This document shows positions 1 to 6,174 of a stretch of DNA of 6,236 bases, piece after piece. Within the stretch, counting starts at the first letter, position 1; the number at the start of each line of letters is the position of its first letter. The notes beneath the pieces were generated by a model. The model searched no databases and was not told the origin of the DNA. It worked only from the letters and a program-made list of their open reading frames with translations. The DNA comes from an uncultured Selenomonadaceae bacterium (GTDB taxonomy: Bacteria > Bacillota > Negativicutes > Selenomonadales > Selenomonadaceae): positions 1 through 6,236 of the forward strand of contig CAJONF010000234.1 of assembly GCA_905236665.1 (NCBI GenBank). The letters are read 5' to 3'. The translations under genes and the position numbers were made by a program.

Positions 1-786
1 GGCGTTATGACAACGTACCTTTTCGGCGCATTAGCTTTGATTTTGCTTTTATGTTGCGCGTGGCTCGGCAATGTCGAAGAACTTTTAGCCGTCTTAACAA
101 TCAGCATGATGTTAATTTTTTTGTTGACGGTTATTCTGCGCGGTAGCACACGCCCAACTGATGCTTGCGTTTCTGTGGCGGGGGTGATGTATATCGGCTT
201 ACCATTTGCGCATTTAATTTTTTTGCGCTTTTTGGCGGACGAACCGCAACCTGGCGAGCCGATAACCACGGTTAAAGAAATTGCCACGAACAACGCAACT
301 CTCCTAGACAAAATCGACCTGGGACAATTTGCAGATTTCCTGCCGACGCTCGACCTTAACTTTAACGTCAATGTTGATGCGGGCTGTGCACTGATATGGG
401 TACTTTTCGCGTGCACGTGGGCGAGTGATACTTTTGCTTATTTTGTCGGCTCAGCTATCGGTTCGCATAAACTTGCCTCTTCGATTAGCCCCGGCAAAAC
501 TGTCGAAGGTTTCCTTGGCTCGATTGTCGGCACGGTTTTAACGGCGGTTGTTGTCGGCACGATTATTTTCGGATTGCCGCTTGTCAAAATGGCGGTGGCG
601 GGCTTTATTCTGGCGATTGTTGCCACGCTCGGCGATTTGGTTGAATCGGTGCTGAAACGTTTCGCGGGGATAAAAGATTCGGGATTCTTCCTGCCTGGAC
701 ATGGCGGCGCACTCGATCGTTTCGACAGCATACTTTATACCGCGCCAACGTTTTATTATTTTGTCATTTTGTCGGGGATAGCGTGA
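1..786 (+). CDS. cdsA: Phosphatidate cytidylyltransferase (CDP-diacylglycerol synthase), 5' partial
   Basis: Integral membrane enzyme that makes CDP-diacylglycerol from phosphatidic acid and CTP, the branch point to all major phospholipids. The C-terminal family signature is clear. Numbering from the ATG at 7, it runs GDLVESVLKR (209-218), KDSG (223-226), then LPGHGGALDRFD (229-240). Upstream lie WASDTFAYFVG (138-148) and SISPGKTVEGF (159-169), the conserved catalytic-core motifs. The frame is open to the window edge. Only about 55 residues precede the segment that normally sits near residue 105, so roughly 50 N-terminal residues probably lie outside the window and the ATG at 7 is likely internal. 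Residues about 77-124 form a long polar, acidic loop between membrane segments, where most relatives have only a short linker. The stop overlaps the start of dxr. The family call is very secure; the true start is not visible. Confidence 0.95.
   Translation, partial: GVMTTYLFGALALILLLCCAWLGNVEELLAVLTISMMLIFLLTVILRGSTRPTDACVSVAGVMYIGLPFAHLIFLRFLADEPQPGEPITTVKEIATNNATLLDKIDLGQFADFLPTLDLNFNVNVDAGCALIWVLFACTWASDTFAYFVGSAIGSHKLASSISPGKTVEGFLGSIVGTVLTAVVVGTIIFGLPLVKMAVAGFILAIVATLGDLVESVLKRFAGIKDSGFFLPGHGGALDRFDSILYTAPTFYYFVILSGIA
774..778 (+). promoter_or_regulatory. Shine-Dalgarno for dxr, deciding the start
   Basis: GGGGA lies at the end of cdsA. It is 7 bases from the ATG at 786 but only 4 from the GTG at 783, which favours the ATG. 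The site is weak, so coupling to cdsA translation through the overlapping TGATG is likely. Confidence 0.5.
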
Positions 787-1940
787 TGAAAAAAATCGCA
801 ATACTCGGCTCGACCGGCTCAATCGGTACGCAAGCTTTGGACGTTGTAAAAAATTTGCCGGGAGAATTTTCTGTAGAAGTTTTAGCGGCGAATTCAAACG
901 TTGAACTTTTTGCGCGGCAGGTTAAAGAATTTAAACCCAAGCTGGCAGTTTTAGCTGACGTGGCGGCTTACAAAAAATTATCGCAGAAAAAATTTTCCGG
1001 CGTGGAACTGGCTGGCGGGCGTCAAGCTTTTATCGACGCTGCTGGCTTTGACGGCGTAGAAATTGTTTTAACGTCGATGAGCGGATTTGCCGGATTGGAG
1101 CCGACACTCAAGGCGATTGCTTGCGGAAAAGATATCGCGCTTGCTAACAAAGAAACTCTCGTCGTGGCGGGCGAACTTGTCACGAACTCTGCGCGTGCTC
1201 GCGGCGTAAAAATTCTCCCTGTCGACAGCGAACACGGAGCTTTTTTTCAATGTCTGCAGGGCGAAGATTCACAGACGATTGAAAAACTTTTGCTCACGGC
1301 GTCTGGTGGTCCCTTCAGAGGCAGGAAACGTCTTGAACTTTTGAACGCCACGGTCAATGAAGTTCTTGCTCACCCGACGTGGAATATGGGCAAAAAAATT
1401 ACCGTGGACAGCGCGTCGCTCGTCAACAAAGGACTTGAAGTTATCGAAGCAAAATTTCTCTACGGCGTCAATTACGATCAAATTCAAGTAGTCGTGCACC
1501 CGCAAAGCATTGTTCATTCAATGATAGAATTTCGTGACGGTTCGATAATCGCGCAACTTGCCTCAACGGATATGCGCCTGCCGATTCAATACGCGCTAAC
1601 TTATCCGCGCAGATTGTCTTCGCCCGTAAAAAAATTAAACTTCTGGGAAATAAATTCGCTGACATTTGAAAAGCCGGACGTTGAAACTTTTCGCGGGCTG
1701 AAATTTGCATACGAGGCGGGAAAAATTGGCGGAACATTGCCTTGCACATTCAATGCGGCAAATGAAGTAGCTGTCAATGCATTTCTGCGCGGGCAAATAA
1801 AATTTTTAGATATTTACGACGTGATAGAATACGCCATGATGCGCCGCGAAGTTTTACAAAATCCGACGCTTGAAGATTTGTTAGCAGAAGATATGAAGAC
1901 GCGCACTTTGGCGGAAGAATTTATCAAGGAGGAATATTGA
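786..1940 (+). CDS. dxr: 1-deoxy-D-xylulose 5-phosphate reductoisomerase
   Basis: Cytosolic NADPH- and divalent-metal-dependent enzyme. It converts 1-deoxyxylulose 5-phosphate to 2-C-methylerythritol 4-phosphate, the first committed step of the MEP isoprenoid pathway (fosmidomycin target in this family). The 384-residue length is normal. Visible motifs are the N-terminal dinucleotide loop GSTGSIG (8-14), LANKE (119-123), metal-binding DSEH (D147, E149), TASGGPFRG (171-179), the flap HPTWNMG (196-202; H196, W199), and VDSASLVNKGLEVIEA (207-222), which supplies S209, N214, K215 and metal ligand E218. These correspond to the active-site residues known in the E. coli enzyme, and none is missing. 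The ATG at 786 overlaps the cdsA stop by one base. A GTG at 783 would add one residue but sits too close to the ribosome binding site. The gene is co-transcribed with cdsA and rseP, the usual Firmicutes arrangement. Confidence 0.97.
   Translation: MKKIAILGSTGSIGTQALDVVKNLPGEFSVEVLAANSNVELFARQVKEFKPKLAVLADVAAYKKLSQKKFSGVELAGGRQAFIDAAGFDGVEIVLTSMSGFAGLEPTLKAIACGKDIALANKETLVVAGELVTNSARARGVKILPVDSEHGAFFQCLQGEDSQTIEKLLLTASGGPFRGRKRLELLNATVNEVLAHPTWNMGKKITVDSASLVNKGLEVIEAKFLYGVNYDQIQVVVHPQSIVHSMIEFRDGSIIAQLASTDMRLPIQYALTYPRRLSSPVKKLNFWEINSLTFEKPDVETFRGLKFAYEAGKIGGTLPCTFNAANEVAVNAFLRGQIKFLDIYDVIEYAMMRREVLQNPTLEDLLAEDMKTRTLAEEFIKEEY
1926..1932 (+). promoter_or_regulatory. Shine-Dalgarno for rseP inside the dxr 3' end
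   Basis: A full AAGGAGG lies within the last codons of dxr, 9 bases before the TTG at 1942. It supports the non-ATG start and suggests that rseP translation is tied to dxr translation. Confidence 0.85.
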
Positions 1941-1941
1941 T

Positions 1942-2982
1942 TTGATTTTGACGATAGCGGCGGCGATATTTGTATTTGGACTGCTGGTTTTAGTTCACGA
2001 GTTCGGACATTTCATAACCGCAAAAATGACAGGTATGCGCGTCGACGAATTTGCAATCGGTTTTGGACCAAAAATCATTGGCAAAAAACACGGCGAGACT
2101 CTTTACTCTCTGCGAGCGATACCGCTTGGCGGCTTCAACGATATAGCCGGCATGGATCCCGAAAACAACACGGCGGGTGATCGCGGCTTCTGTGAAAAAC
2201 CTGTCCTGTCACGTATGATCGTAATTTTAGCGGGCGCAACGATGAATTTTATCCTGCCGATAATTTTATTTTTTGTGATTTTCGCGACGCTGGGCGTTGG
2301 CAAGCCGTCCCCCGAACCGGTTATCGGCGGAATAATTCAAGGTATGTCGGCGGAGCAAGCCGGACTTAAAGAGGGCGACAGAATTTTAAGCGTCGACGGA
2401 CAAAGAGTCACGACTTGGACAGAATTCACCGACCAGCTTAAAAATATTTCGGCGGGACAAAATATTCAGCTGAAATATCAACGCGGCTCGGAAATTTCAG
2501 AAGTCACCGTTTCGCCGTCCTTTAACAAAGAAGAAAATCGAATCTTGGTTGGCGTGCAAAGTTCCGTTATCTACGAATCAAAAACATTGCCCGAATCGTT
2601 CACGCTGGCAATAGATCACACTAAGGAAATCACCGTTGCCATGCTGGAAGGAATCGCCCGCCTTTTCAAAGAGCCAGAACAAACAGAAAATCTCGCGGGA
2701 CCAATCGGAATTGTGCAAATGTCAGGGCAGGTCGCTGAACGCGGTTTTATTCCGCTGTTAAATTTCGCCGCACTACTCAGCATAAATCTTGGCATAGTAA
2801 ATCTGCTACCCGTGCCCGTGCTTGACGGCGGACATTTCGTAAATCTTTTTATCGAAGCAGTCCGCGGTAAGCCGCTCGGTGCAAAGGCAGTAGCTTACAC
2901 CCAGCGCGTCGGCATTGCACTTTTGTTAATGCTCATGCTCTTTGCCACAAAAAATGATCTCGTGCGTGTCTTCTTGAAGTAA
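1942..2982 (+). CDS. rseP: RIP-type site-2 zinc metalloprotease (RseP/RasP family)
   Basis: Intramembrane protease that cleaves membrane segments of anti-sigma factors, and in some bacteria signal-peptide remnants. The native substrate cannot be told from this window. Transmembrane helix 1 carries the zinc and catalytic motif HEFGH (19-23). The second zinc ligand is in NLLPVPVLDGGH (287-298; D295). Between them lie the GGF loop (63-65), a membrane helix around 92-118, and a single PDZ domain at roughly 123-195 (GLKEGDRILSVDGQ, 141-154). A last membrane helix spans about 320-336. At 346 residues with one PDZ it matches the Firmicutes form rather than the two-PDZ E. coli protein. Translation starts at TTG, supported by the strong ribosome binding site 9 bases upstream and by the helix beginning immediately afterwards. 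It begins one base after the dxr stop and is the last gene before the terminator. Confidence 0.95.
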   Translation: MILTIAAAIFVFGLLVLVHEFGHFITAKMTGMRVDEFAIGFGPKIIGKKHGETLYSLRAIPLGGFNDIAGMDPENNTAGDRGFCEKPVLSRMIVILAGATMNFILPIILFFVIFATLGVGKPSPEPVIGGIIQGMSAEQAGLKEGDRILSVDGQRVTTWTEFTDQLKNISAGQNIQLKYQRGSEISEVTVSPSFNKEENRILVGVQSSVIYESKTLPESFTLAIDHTKEITVAMLEGIARLFKEPEQTENLAGPIGIVQMSGQVAERGFIPLLNFAALLSINLGIVNLLPVPVLDGGHFVNLFIEAVRGKPLGAKAVAYTQRVGIALLLMLMLFATKNDLVRVFLK

Positions 2983-2988
2983 GAAAAA

Positions 2989-3010
2989 TTTATCTTGTCG
3001 CGCAGATAAA
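2989..3010 (+). repeat. Small inverted repeat after rseP
   Basis: TTTATCT and AGATAAA form a perfect 7-bp stem with an 8-base loop, 6 bases after the rseP stop. No U-tract follows, so it is not a terminator itself. It could cap or stabilise the mRNA 3' end, or be chance in AT-rich DNA. Confidence 0.4.
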
Positions 3011-3018
3011 GTGCAGAC

Positions 3019-3062
3019 AAAAAAAGCCCCCACGTCTCAAGGCGTAGGGGTAAATTTTTTTT
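3019..3062. terminator. Bidirectional intrinsic terminator between rseP and ftsW
   Basis: The hairpin at 3027-3050 has ten stem positions and a TCAA loop on the plus strand, with one C-A mismatch and one G-T pair. A run of eight T follows it at 3055-3062 on the plus strand. Seven A at 3019-3025 give the U-tract for transcripts on the minus strand. It therefore can end both the cdsA-dxr-rseP transcript and the convergent cell-wall operon. Confidence 0.9.
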
Positions 3063-3101
3063 AGGTTGTTCACTTCTTTTAAAGAACTGCCTATTTTTTT
3101 T
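3063..3101 (+). terminator. Possible weak second terminator for the plus strand
   Basis: AGGTTGTTC (3063-3071) can pair with GAACTGCCT (3084-3092), eight of nine positions with a 12-base loop. A run of eight T follows at 3094-3101. The stem is AU-rich and much weaker than the hairpin just upstream, so it would be at most a back-up. Confidence 0.35.
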
Positions 3102-3122
3102 ACTTGCGTTTACCAACAGCTC

Positions 3123-4259
3123 CTAACTACTTTTTTCACCTTGCCTGCCGACGTTGACCAAAATTCCAATCGCCGCCATAGTGACAATTAGCGATGTACC
3201 ACCGTAACTTATAAACGGAAGTGGAACGCCGACAACGGGAATCATGCCGCCGACCATGAAAAGATTTGCAATCGCTTGACCGACGATTAAAATCATAATT
3301 CCCATTGCGAGAACTTGCCCGTATTCGTCTTTAGCTTTATTGGCAATGCGGGCGGCGTATACAGCGAATGCAGCAAACAGTAAGAAAACAAAAATCGCGC
3401 CTAAAAATCCGTTCTCTTGACAAAAAATCGCGAAGGCAAAATCTGTGTGAGCTTCGGGCAAATAATCATACTTGCTGACACCGACGCCAAGTCCCATGCC
3501 GGTTAATTCGCCTGAACCTATAGCTGACAGCGATTGCACAGTTTGATAGCCGTAATTTTGCGCATCTGACCACGGATCGTAAGCTATTTTCAATCGTTCC
3601 AAGCGATAAGGTTCTTTTATAATCAATGCCGCAACGCCCGCCAATCCTGCGCCGATTAATTTTAGTACATCTGACTTTTCTAAACCGGAAACGATTAACA
3701 TAAGCATAGGTATTCCCAAAATTATACAACCCGTGCCCATGTCCGGTTCTAATTCCGTCAAAGCGAACAGAACGACGATAATTATTGCTTGCACAGACAG
3801 GAGCCGCAACCGCCGACGGTGTTTTATGTTAATGGAAATGTACGCCGCCGCAATCATTATCGCAACGAGTTTAGCTAATTCTGCCGGTTGAAATTGAATT
3901 ACAAAGAGTGGGAGCCAGCGTCTTGCACCATTTACCACGGGACCGACAATCAGCACGGCAACCAGCGCGATAAGCGTAAACCCTAGCAGAATTACAATCC
4001 ATCGCCGCCAAACGTGGTAATCGAAATGAAAACAAACTCCAAACGCCAACAGCCCGATAAAAACGTTAGCGACGTGGCGTTTTAAAAAAAAGTAAGGCGT
4101 ATCGAACTCCGCCTCCGCAAAAATAAAACTTGAGCTGAAGACGTTTATCGTGCCGAGTATCAAAAGCACGACGGTTATCGCGATAATCGCCTCCATGTCG
4201 TTTGTCCAAAATTTTTTCTTGTCGGCTTGACCGAGTTCGCGCTTTTGAACATCAGCCAT
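3123..4259 (-). CDS. ftsW: SEDS-family peptidoglycan glycosyltransferase, FtsW-like
   Basis: Multi-pass membrane enzyme that polymerises lipid II into glycan strands together with a class B penicillin-binding protein. The 378 residues fit the family, with a cytoplasmic tail of about 22 residues followed by about ten hydrophobic segments. SEDS landmarks in order are NVFSSSF (39-45), GARRWLPL (111-118), QPAELAKL (124-131), EPDMGT (171-176), YQTVQSLSAIGSG (238-250), LPEAHTDF (267-274, with D273 at the position of the essential Asp), and PLPFISYGGTSL (346-357). EAHTDF rather than the EQHTDF common in RodA points to FtsW or the sporulation paralogue SpoVE. Nothing here indicates sporulation. The start has GAGGAG 8 bases upstream. 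It lies 18 bases after nagZ, outside the usual division-gene cluster, so a second copy elsewhere is possible. SEDS family certain; FtsW subtype likely. Confidence 0.9.
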   Translation of the reverse strand: MADVQKRELGQADKKKFWTNDMEAIIAITVVLLILGTINVFSSSFIFAEAEFDTPYFFLKRHVANVFIGLLAFGVCFHFDYHVWRRWIVILLGFTLIALVAVLIVGPVVNGARRWLPLFVIQFQPAELAKLVAIMIAAAYISINIKHRRRLRLLSVQAIIIVVLFALTELEPDMGTGCIILGIPMLMLIVSGLEKSDVLKLIGAGLAGVAALIIKEPYRLERLKIAYDPWSDAQNYGYQTVQSLSAIGSGELTGMGLGVGVSKYDYLPEAHTDFAFAIFCQENGFLGAIFVFLLFAAFAVYAARIANKAKDEYGQVLAMGIMILIVGQAIANLFMVGGMIPVVGVPLPFISYGGTSLIVTMAAIGILVNVGRQGEKSS

Positions 4260-4277
4260 TAAAAAATCTCCTCATTC

Positions 4278-5384
4278 CTAATTGCTCTGCAAATGTTCTT
4301 TCATTTTTAAAATTCTGCGAACAGATTCATCAATGCGCTCCTCAGAAATTTCACCGCGTTTAACCGCGTCCAAAATGCTCTTGTAAACGATTTGCTGGCT
4401 TTCGTAATTGTGGCAGATAAGCGCAATATCGCCGCCCGCCAAAATCATTTTAACACCCAGGCTCGAAACGTCTGTATTATTTTTTATCGCGCCCATTTCC
4501 AAATCGTCAGTTATCACCACGCCCGTAAAGCCCAGCTCGTTGCGTAAAAGTCCGGTCATGACGGCAGGGGAAAGGCTCGCGGAATTCACCGGATCAAGCG
4601 CGTCGTATTTCAAATGCCCAACCATAATCATAAATTTTGAGTTGTCGTGCCCTTTGATAACCTTTTTAAATGGCGGCAACTCGTCGGTATCCAAAACTTC
4701 CCTGGTATCTTCCACGTTTGAAACTTCTTTATGCGGATCGATTTTACTTTTGCCAATGCCGGGGAAATGTTTCAGTGTGTAGATAAAATTTTCTTCCTCG
4801 TAACCTTGAGCCGAAGCGTCCACGAAATTTGCAACGAATTGCGGATCTTCGCCAAAAGAGCGTGTGTCACGATAATTCACATCCGCCACGGGTGCAAAAT
4901 TTACATTGACACCGATTTTTCTTAAAATCTTCGCGTTGTGTTTAGCCCAAAACTTTGCAACTTCGGGGTCTTCGCTAAAACCAATTTCCTTTTGCGACGG
5001 CGGAACCTCTAAAAAACTTCTGCCGCGTGCAACTCTGCCGCCCTCTTGGTCAATGGAAAAGAACAGCGGGACTTTTTGTTTAGCCGCCGCAGAAATATCT
5101 TTAACAAATTTTTTTGTCTGCTCGACGCTCTCTAAATTCCTGTCGTAAAAAATTACCCCGCCGAAATGAAATTTTTTCAGTGAATAAACTATATCATCGT
5201 TAATTTCCGTGCCGTAAACACCAATCATAATCATTTGCCCAATTTTTTCTTCCAGCGTCATGGATTTTAATTTCTGTTCAATCGGGTCTGGTTGCGGCAA
5301 AACGTCGGCTTTAACTTCTTTACTTTCGCCGCAACCCGTCAGCAAAAATATTACCGCAAACATCAGCACAAAAAATTTTTTCAT
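4278..5384 (-). CDS. nagZ: NagZ-like family 3 beta-N-acetylhexosaminidase, lipoprotein
   Basis: Predicted glycoside hydrolase family 3 enzyme that releases N-acetylglucosamine from peptidoglycan fragments. The start at 5384 gives 368 residues with a lipoprotein signal: MKK, a hydrophobic core, then lipobox LTGC with C18 as the lipidated residue. It therefore acts outside the cytoplasmic membrane, unlike the cytosolic enterobacterial NagZ. The TIM-barrel motifs are IDQEGGRV (111-118), NVNFAPVADVN (160-170), KHFPG (205-209), the flexible loop ending in DPH (216-218), which supplies the Asp-His acid/base pair of NagZ enzymes, and TDDLEM (292-297) with D293 as the likely nucleophile. The usual GHGDT in the loop reads GIGKS, so one conserved His is Ile. 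A longer start at 5408 would put extra residues before the signal peptide and is rejected. It begins one base after the upstream stop and is followed by ftsW. An S-layer or saccharide role cannot be excluded. Confidence 0.88.
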   Translation of the reverse strand: MKKFFVLMFAVIFLLTGCGESKEVKADVLPQPDPIEQKLKSMTLEEKIGQMIMIGVYGTEINDDIVYSLKKFHFGGVIFYDRNLESVEQTKKFVKDISAAAKQKVPLFFSIDQEGGRVARGRSFLEVPPSQKEIGFSEDPEVAKFWAKHNAKILRKIGVNVNFAPVADVNYRDTRSFGEDPQFVANFVDASAQGYEEENFIYTLKHFPGIGKSKIDPHKEVSNVEDTREVLDTDELPPFKKVIKGHDNSKFMIMVGHLKYDALDPVNSASLSPAVMTGLLRNELGFTGVVITDDLEMGAIKNNTDVSSLGVKMILAGGDIALICHNYESQQIVYKSILDAVKRGEISEERIDESVRRILKMKEHLQSN

Positions 5385-5385
5385 G

Positions 5386-6084
5386 TTACTTTCTCTCCAA
5401 ATTCGCAACGCCGGGACTTTTCATTGACCAACCTTTTAATTGATCTTGAATAAAAATCGCCGGCAACTTGACAAAATATTTCTTATAAACGCCGCTTTCG
5501 TAATTCAGTGCGAAAATTTCTTTCAGACCGCCTTTAGTGTGCAATTCTTCATCGCAGGGATTCATCGGGTTGGGAACGACGGCATATTCATCGTCAAAAC
5601 ATTTGAACGCCCAGTAATCGCTGTCCTTTACGTCGATTGCGGGTCGGAAAATCATTGAACCGCCATAAGTTAAAATTCTAAGCTTGTATTCGCGGACAAA
5701 TTTTTCACATTTCATCTGTTGACCACGATTTTTCATATCCTCCGCTAATTTGTTGAAATCATCAATGAAAACAAGCCACGGGTCTTGCGGGGCGAGCGGC
5801 GTAATTTGCAGGGGGCGCGGCTCTGATAAATCTATCCCGAATGGCTCGGCTTGCGGCACTTCATCAACAACTTTTGGCTCTCTTATCTCGTGTACTTTTT
5901 CCTGCAGCGTGCTTAAAATTTTTTTTACGCGGCGCAGTTCCGTTTGAATTCGTTCAAGTTCGTCTGTTTTATTTTTGTTGCTTGACCAAAGATACGCCAC
6001 CGCAAATAAAAGCACGACACTCAAGCCCAGCGAAAGAAAATTCAGCGCGCTGGAAAATAACGGCGAAACAATTACTTCCTCCAT
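5386..6084 (-). CDS. Uncharacterised membrane-anchored coiled-coil protein
   Basis: I do not recognise a named family. The 232 residues show four parts. A short acidic N-terminus is followed by one transmembrane helix at about 12-32. A charged, heptad-like coiled coil spans about 38-68. A Pro-rich acidic linker covers about 70-102. A C-terminal domain at about 103-232, probably mixed alpha/beta, carries DDF (108-110), DYWAF (156-160), YAVVPNP (167-173), KLPAIF (206-211) and GWS (218-220), plus Cys at 126, 162 and 177. Lysines after the helix and glutamates before it suggest an N-out, C-in topology, so the coiled coil and domain would be cytoplasmic. This is inference from the positive-inside rule. 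The start at 6084 is chosen for its strong ribosome binding site; an upstream GTG-type start at 6150 would run through a terminator. As first gene of the operon with nagZ and ftsW it may act in wall synthesis or division. Confidence 0.85.
   Translation of the reverse strand: MEEVIVSPLFSSALNFLSLGLSVVLLFAVAYLWSSNKNKTDELERIQTELRRVKKILSTLQEKVHEIREPKVVDEVPQAEPFGIDLSEPRPLQITPLAPQDPWLVFIDDFNKLAEDMKNRGQQMKCEKFVREYKLRILTYGGSMIFRPAIDVKDSDYWAFKCFDDEYAVVPNPMNPCDEELHTKGGLKEIFALNYESGVYKKYFVKLPAIFIQDQLKGWSMKSPGVANLERK
5393..5398 (-). promoter_or_regulatory. Shine-Dalgarno for nagZ, deciding the start
   Basis: GGAGAG lies inside the last codons of the upstream gene, 8 bases before the ATG at 5384. It fixes the start at the signal peptide and implies coupled translation across the TAACATG junction. 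Confidence 0.75.
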
Positions 6085-6092
6085 AAACACAA

Positions 6093-6100
6093 CCTCCTTT
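6093..6100 (-). promoter_or_regulatory. Shine-Dalgarno for the membrane coiled-coil gene
   Basis: AAAGGAGG stands 8 bases upstream of the ATG at 6084, a near-ideal site that selects this start over the longer frame. Confidence 0.9.
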
Positions 6101-6112
6101 TGTAGTGCGTAA

Positions 6113-6128
6113 TTAAAAAATTTTTTAA
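6113..6128. repeat. 16-bp perfect AT palindrome
   Basis: TTAAAAAATTTTTTAA reads the same on both strands. It sits just upstream of the ribosome binding site of the minus-strand operon. The paired A6 and T6 tracts should be intrinsically bent. It may be a promoter element, an operator, or simple AT-rich spacer. Confidence 0.6.
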
Positions 6129-6150
6129 CCGAAAAAGCCCGCGCCGTCAA
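6122..6150 (-). promoter_or_regulatory. Candidate housekeeping-sigma promoter for the minus-strand operon
   Basis: Reading the minus strand, TTGACG (6150-6145, five of six to the -35 consensus) is followed after 17 bases by TAAAAA (6127-6122, four of six to the -10 consensus). Initiation would fall near 6115, leaving a leader of about 30 bases before the ATG at 6084. The -35 element lies in the loop and inner stem of the tRNA terminator. The -10 is weak, so this is tentative. Confidence 0.35.
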
Positions 6151-6161
6151 GACGCAGGCTT
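6131..6161 (-). terminator. Intrinsic terminator after tRNA-Gln
   Basis: On the minus strand the hairpin at 6161-6135 has an 11-bp uninterrupted stem, including two G-T pairs, and a TTGAC loop. It runs straight into a T-tract at 6136-6132. It begins 13 bases after the tRNA CCA end, so it should end the tRNA transcript and insulate the downstream cell-wall operon. Confidence 0.88.
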
Positions 6162-6174
6162 GAAATTTCTAAAG

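Noticed and set aside
538..897. 119-codon open frame on the minus strand across the cdsA-dxr junction
   Set aside because: It is antisense to two well-supported genes, rich in Arg and Asn as expected of a shadow frame, and shows no recognisable domain.
1068..1749. Several 60-93 codon minus-strand frames inside dxr
   Set aside because: They overlap conserved catalytic regions of dxr in antisense and have no family resemblance, so they are shadows.
2895..3116. 73-codon minus-strand frame running from the convergent spacer into rseP
   Set aside because: It reads through the strong bidirectional terminator and then antisense through rseP, with low-complexity Lys-rich sequence.
3466..3729. 87-codon second frame within ftsW on the same strand
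   Set aside because: It overlaps the conserved SEDS core in another frame and its composition is Arg/Cys/Tyr-rich out-of-frame translation.
4408..5148. Plus-strand frames of 64-124 codons opposite nagZ
   Set aside because: They are antisense to the conserved glycosidase barrel, with no plausible product.
6085..6150. 22-residue N-terminal extension of the membrane coiled-coil protein
   Set aside because: It would begin inside the tRNA terminator hairpin and read through the AT palindrome and the Shine-Dalgarno, while the ATG at 6084 has an ideal binding site.
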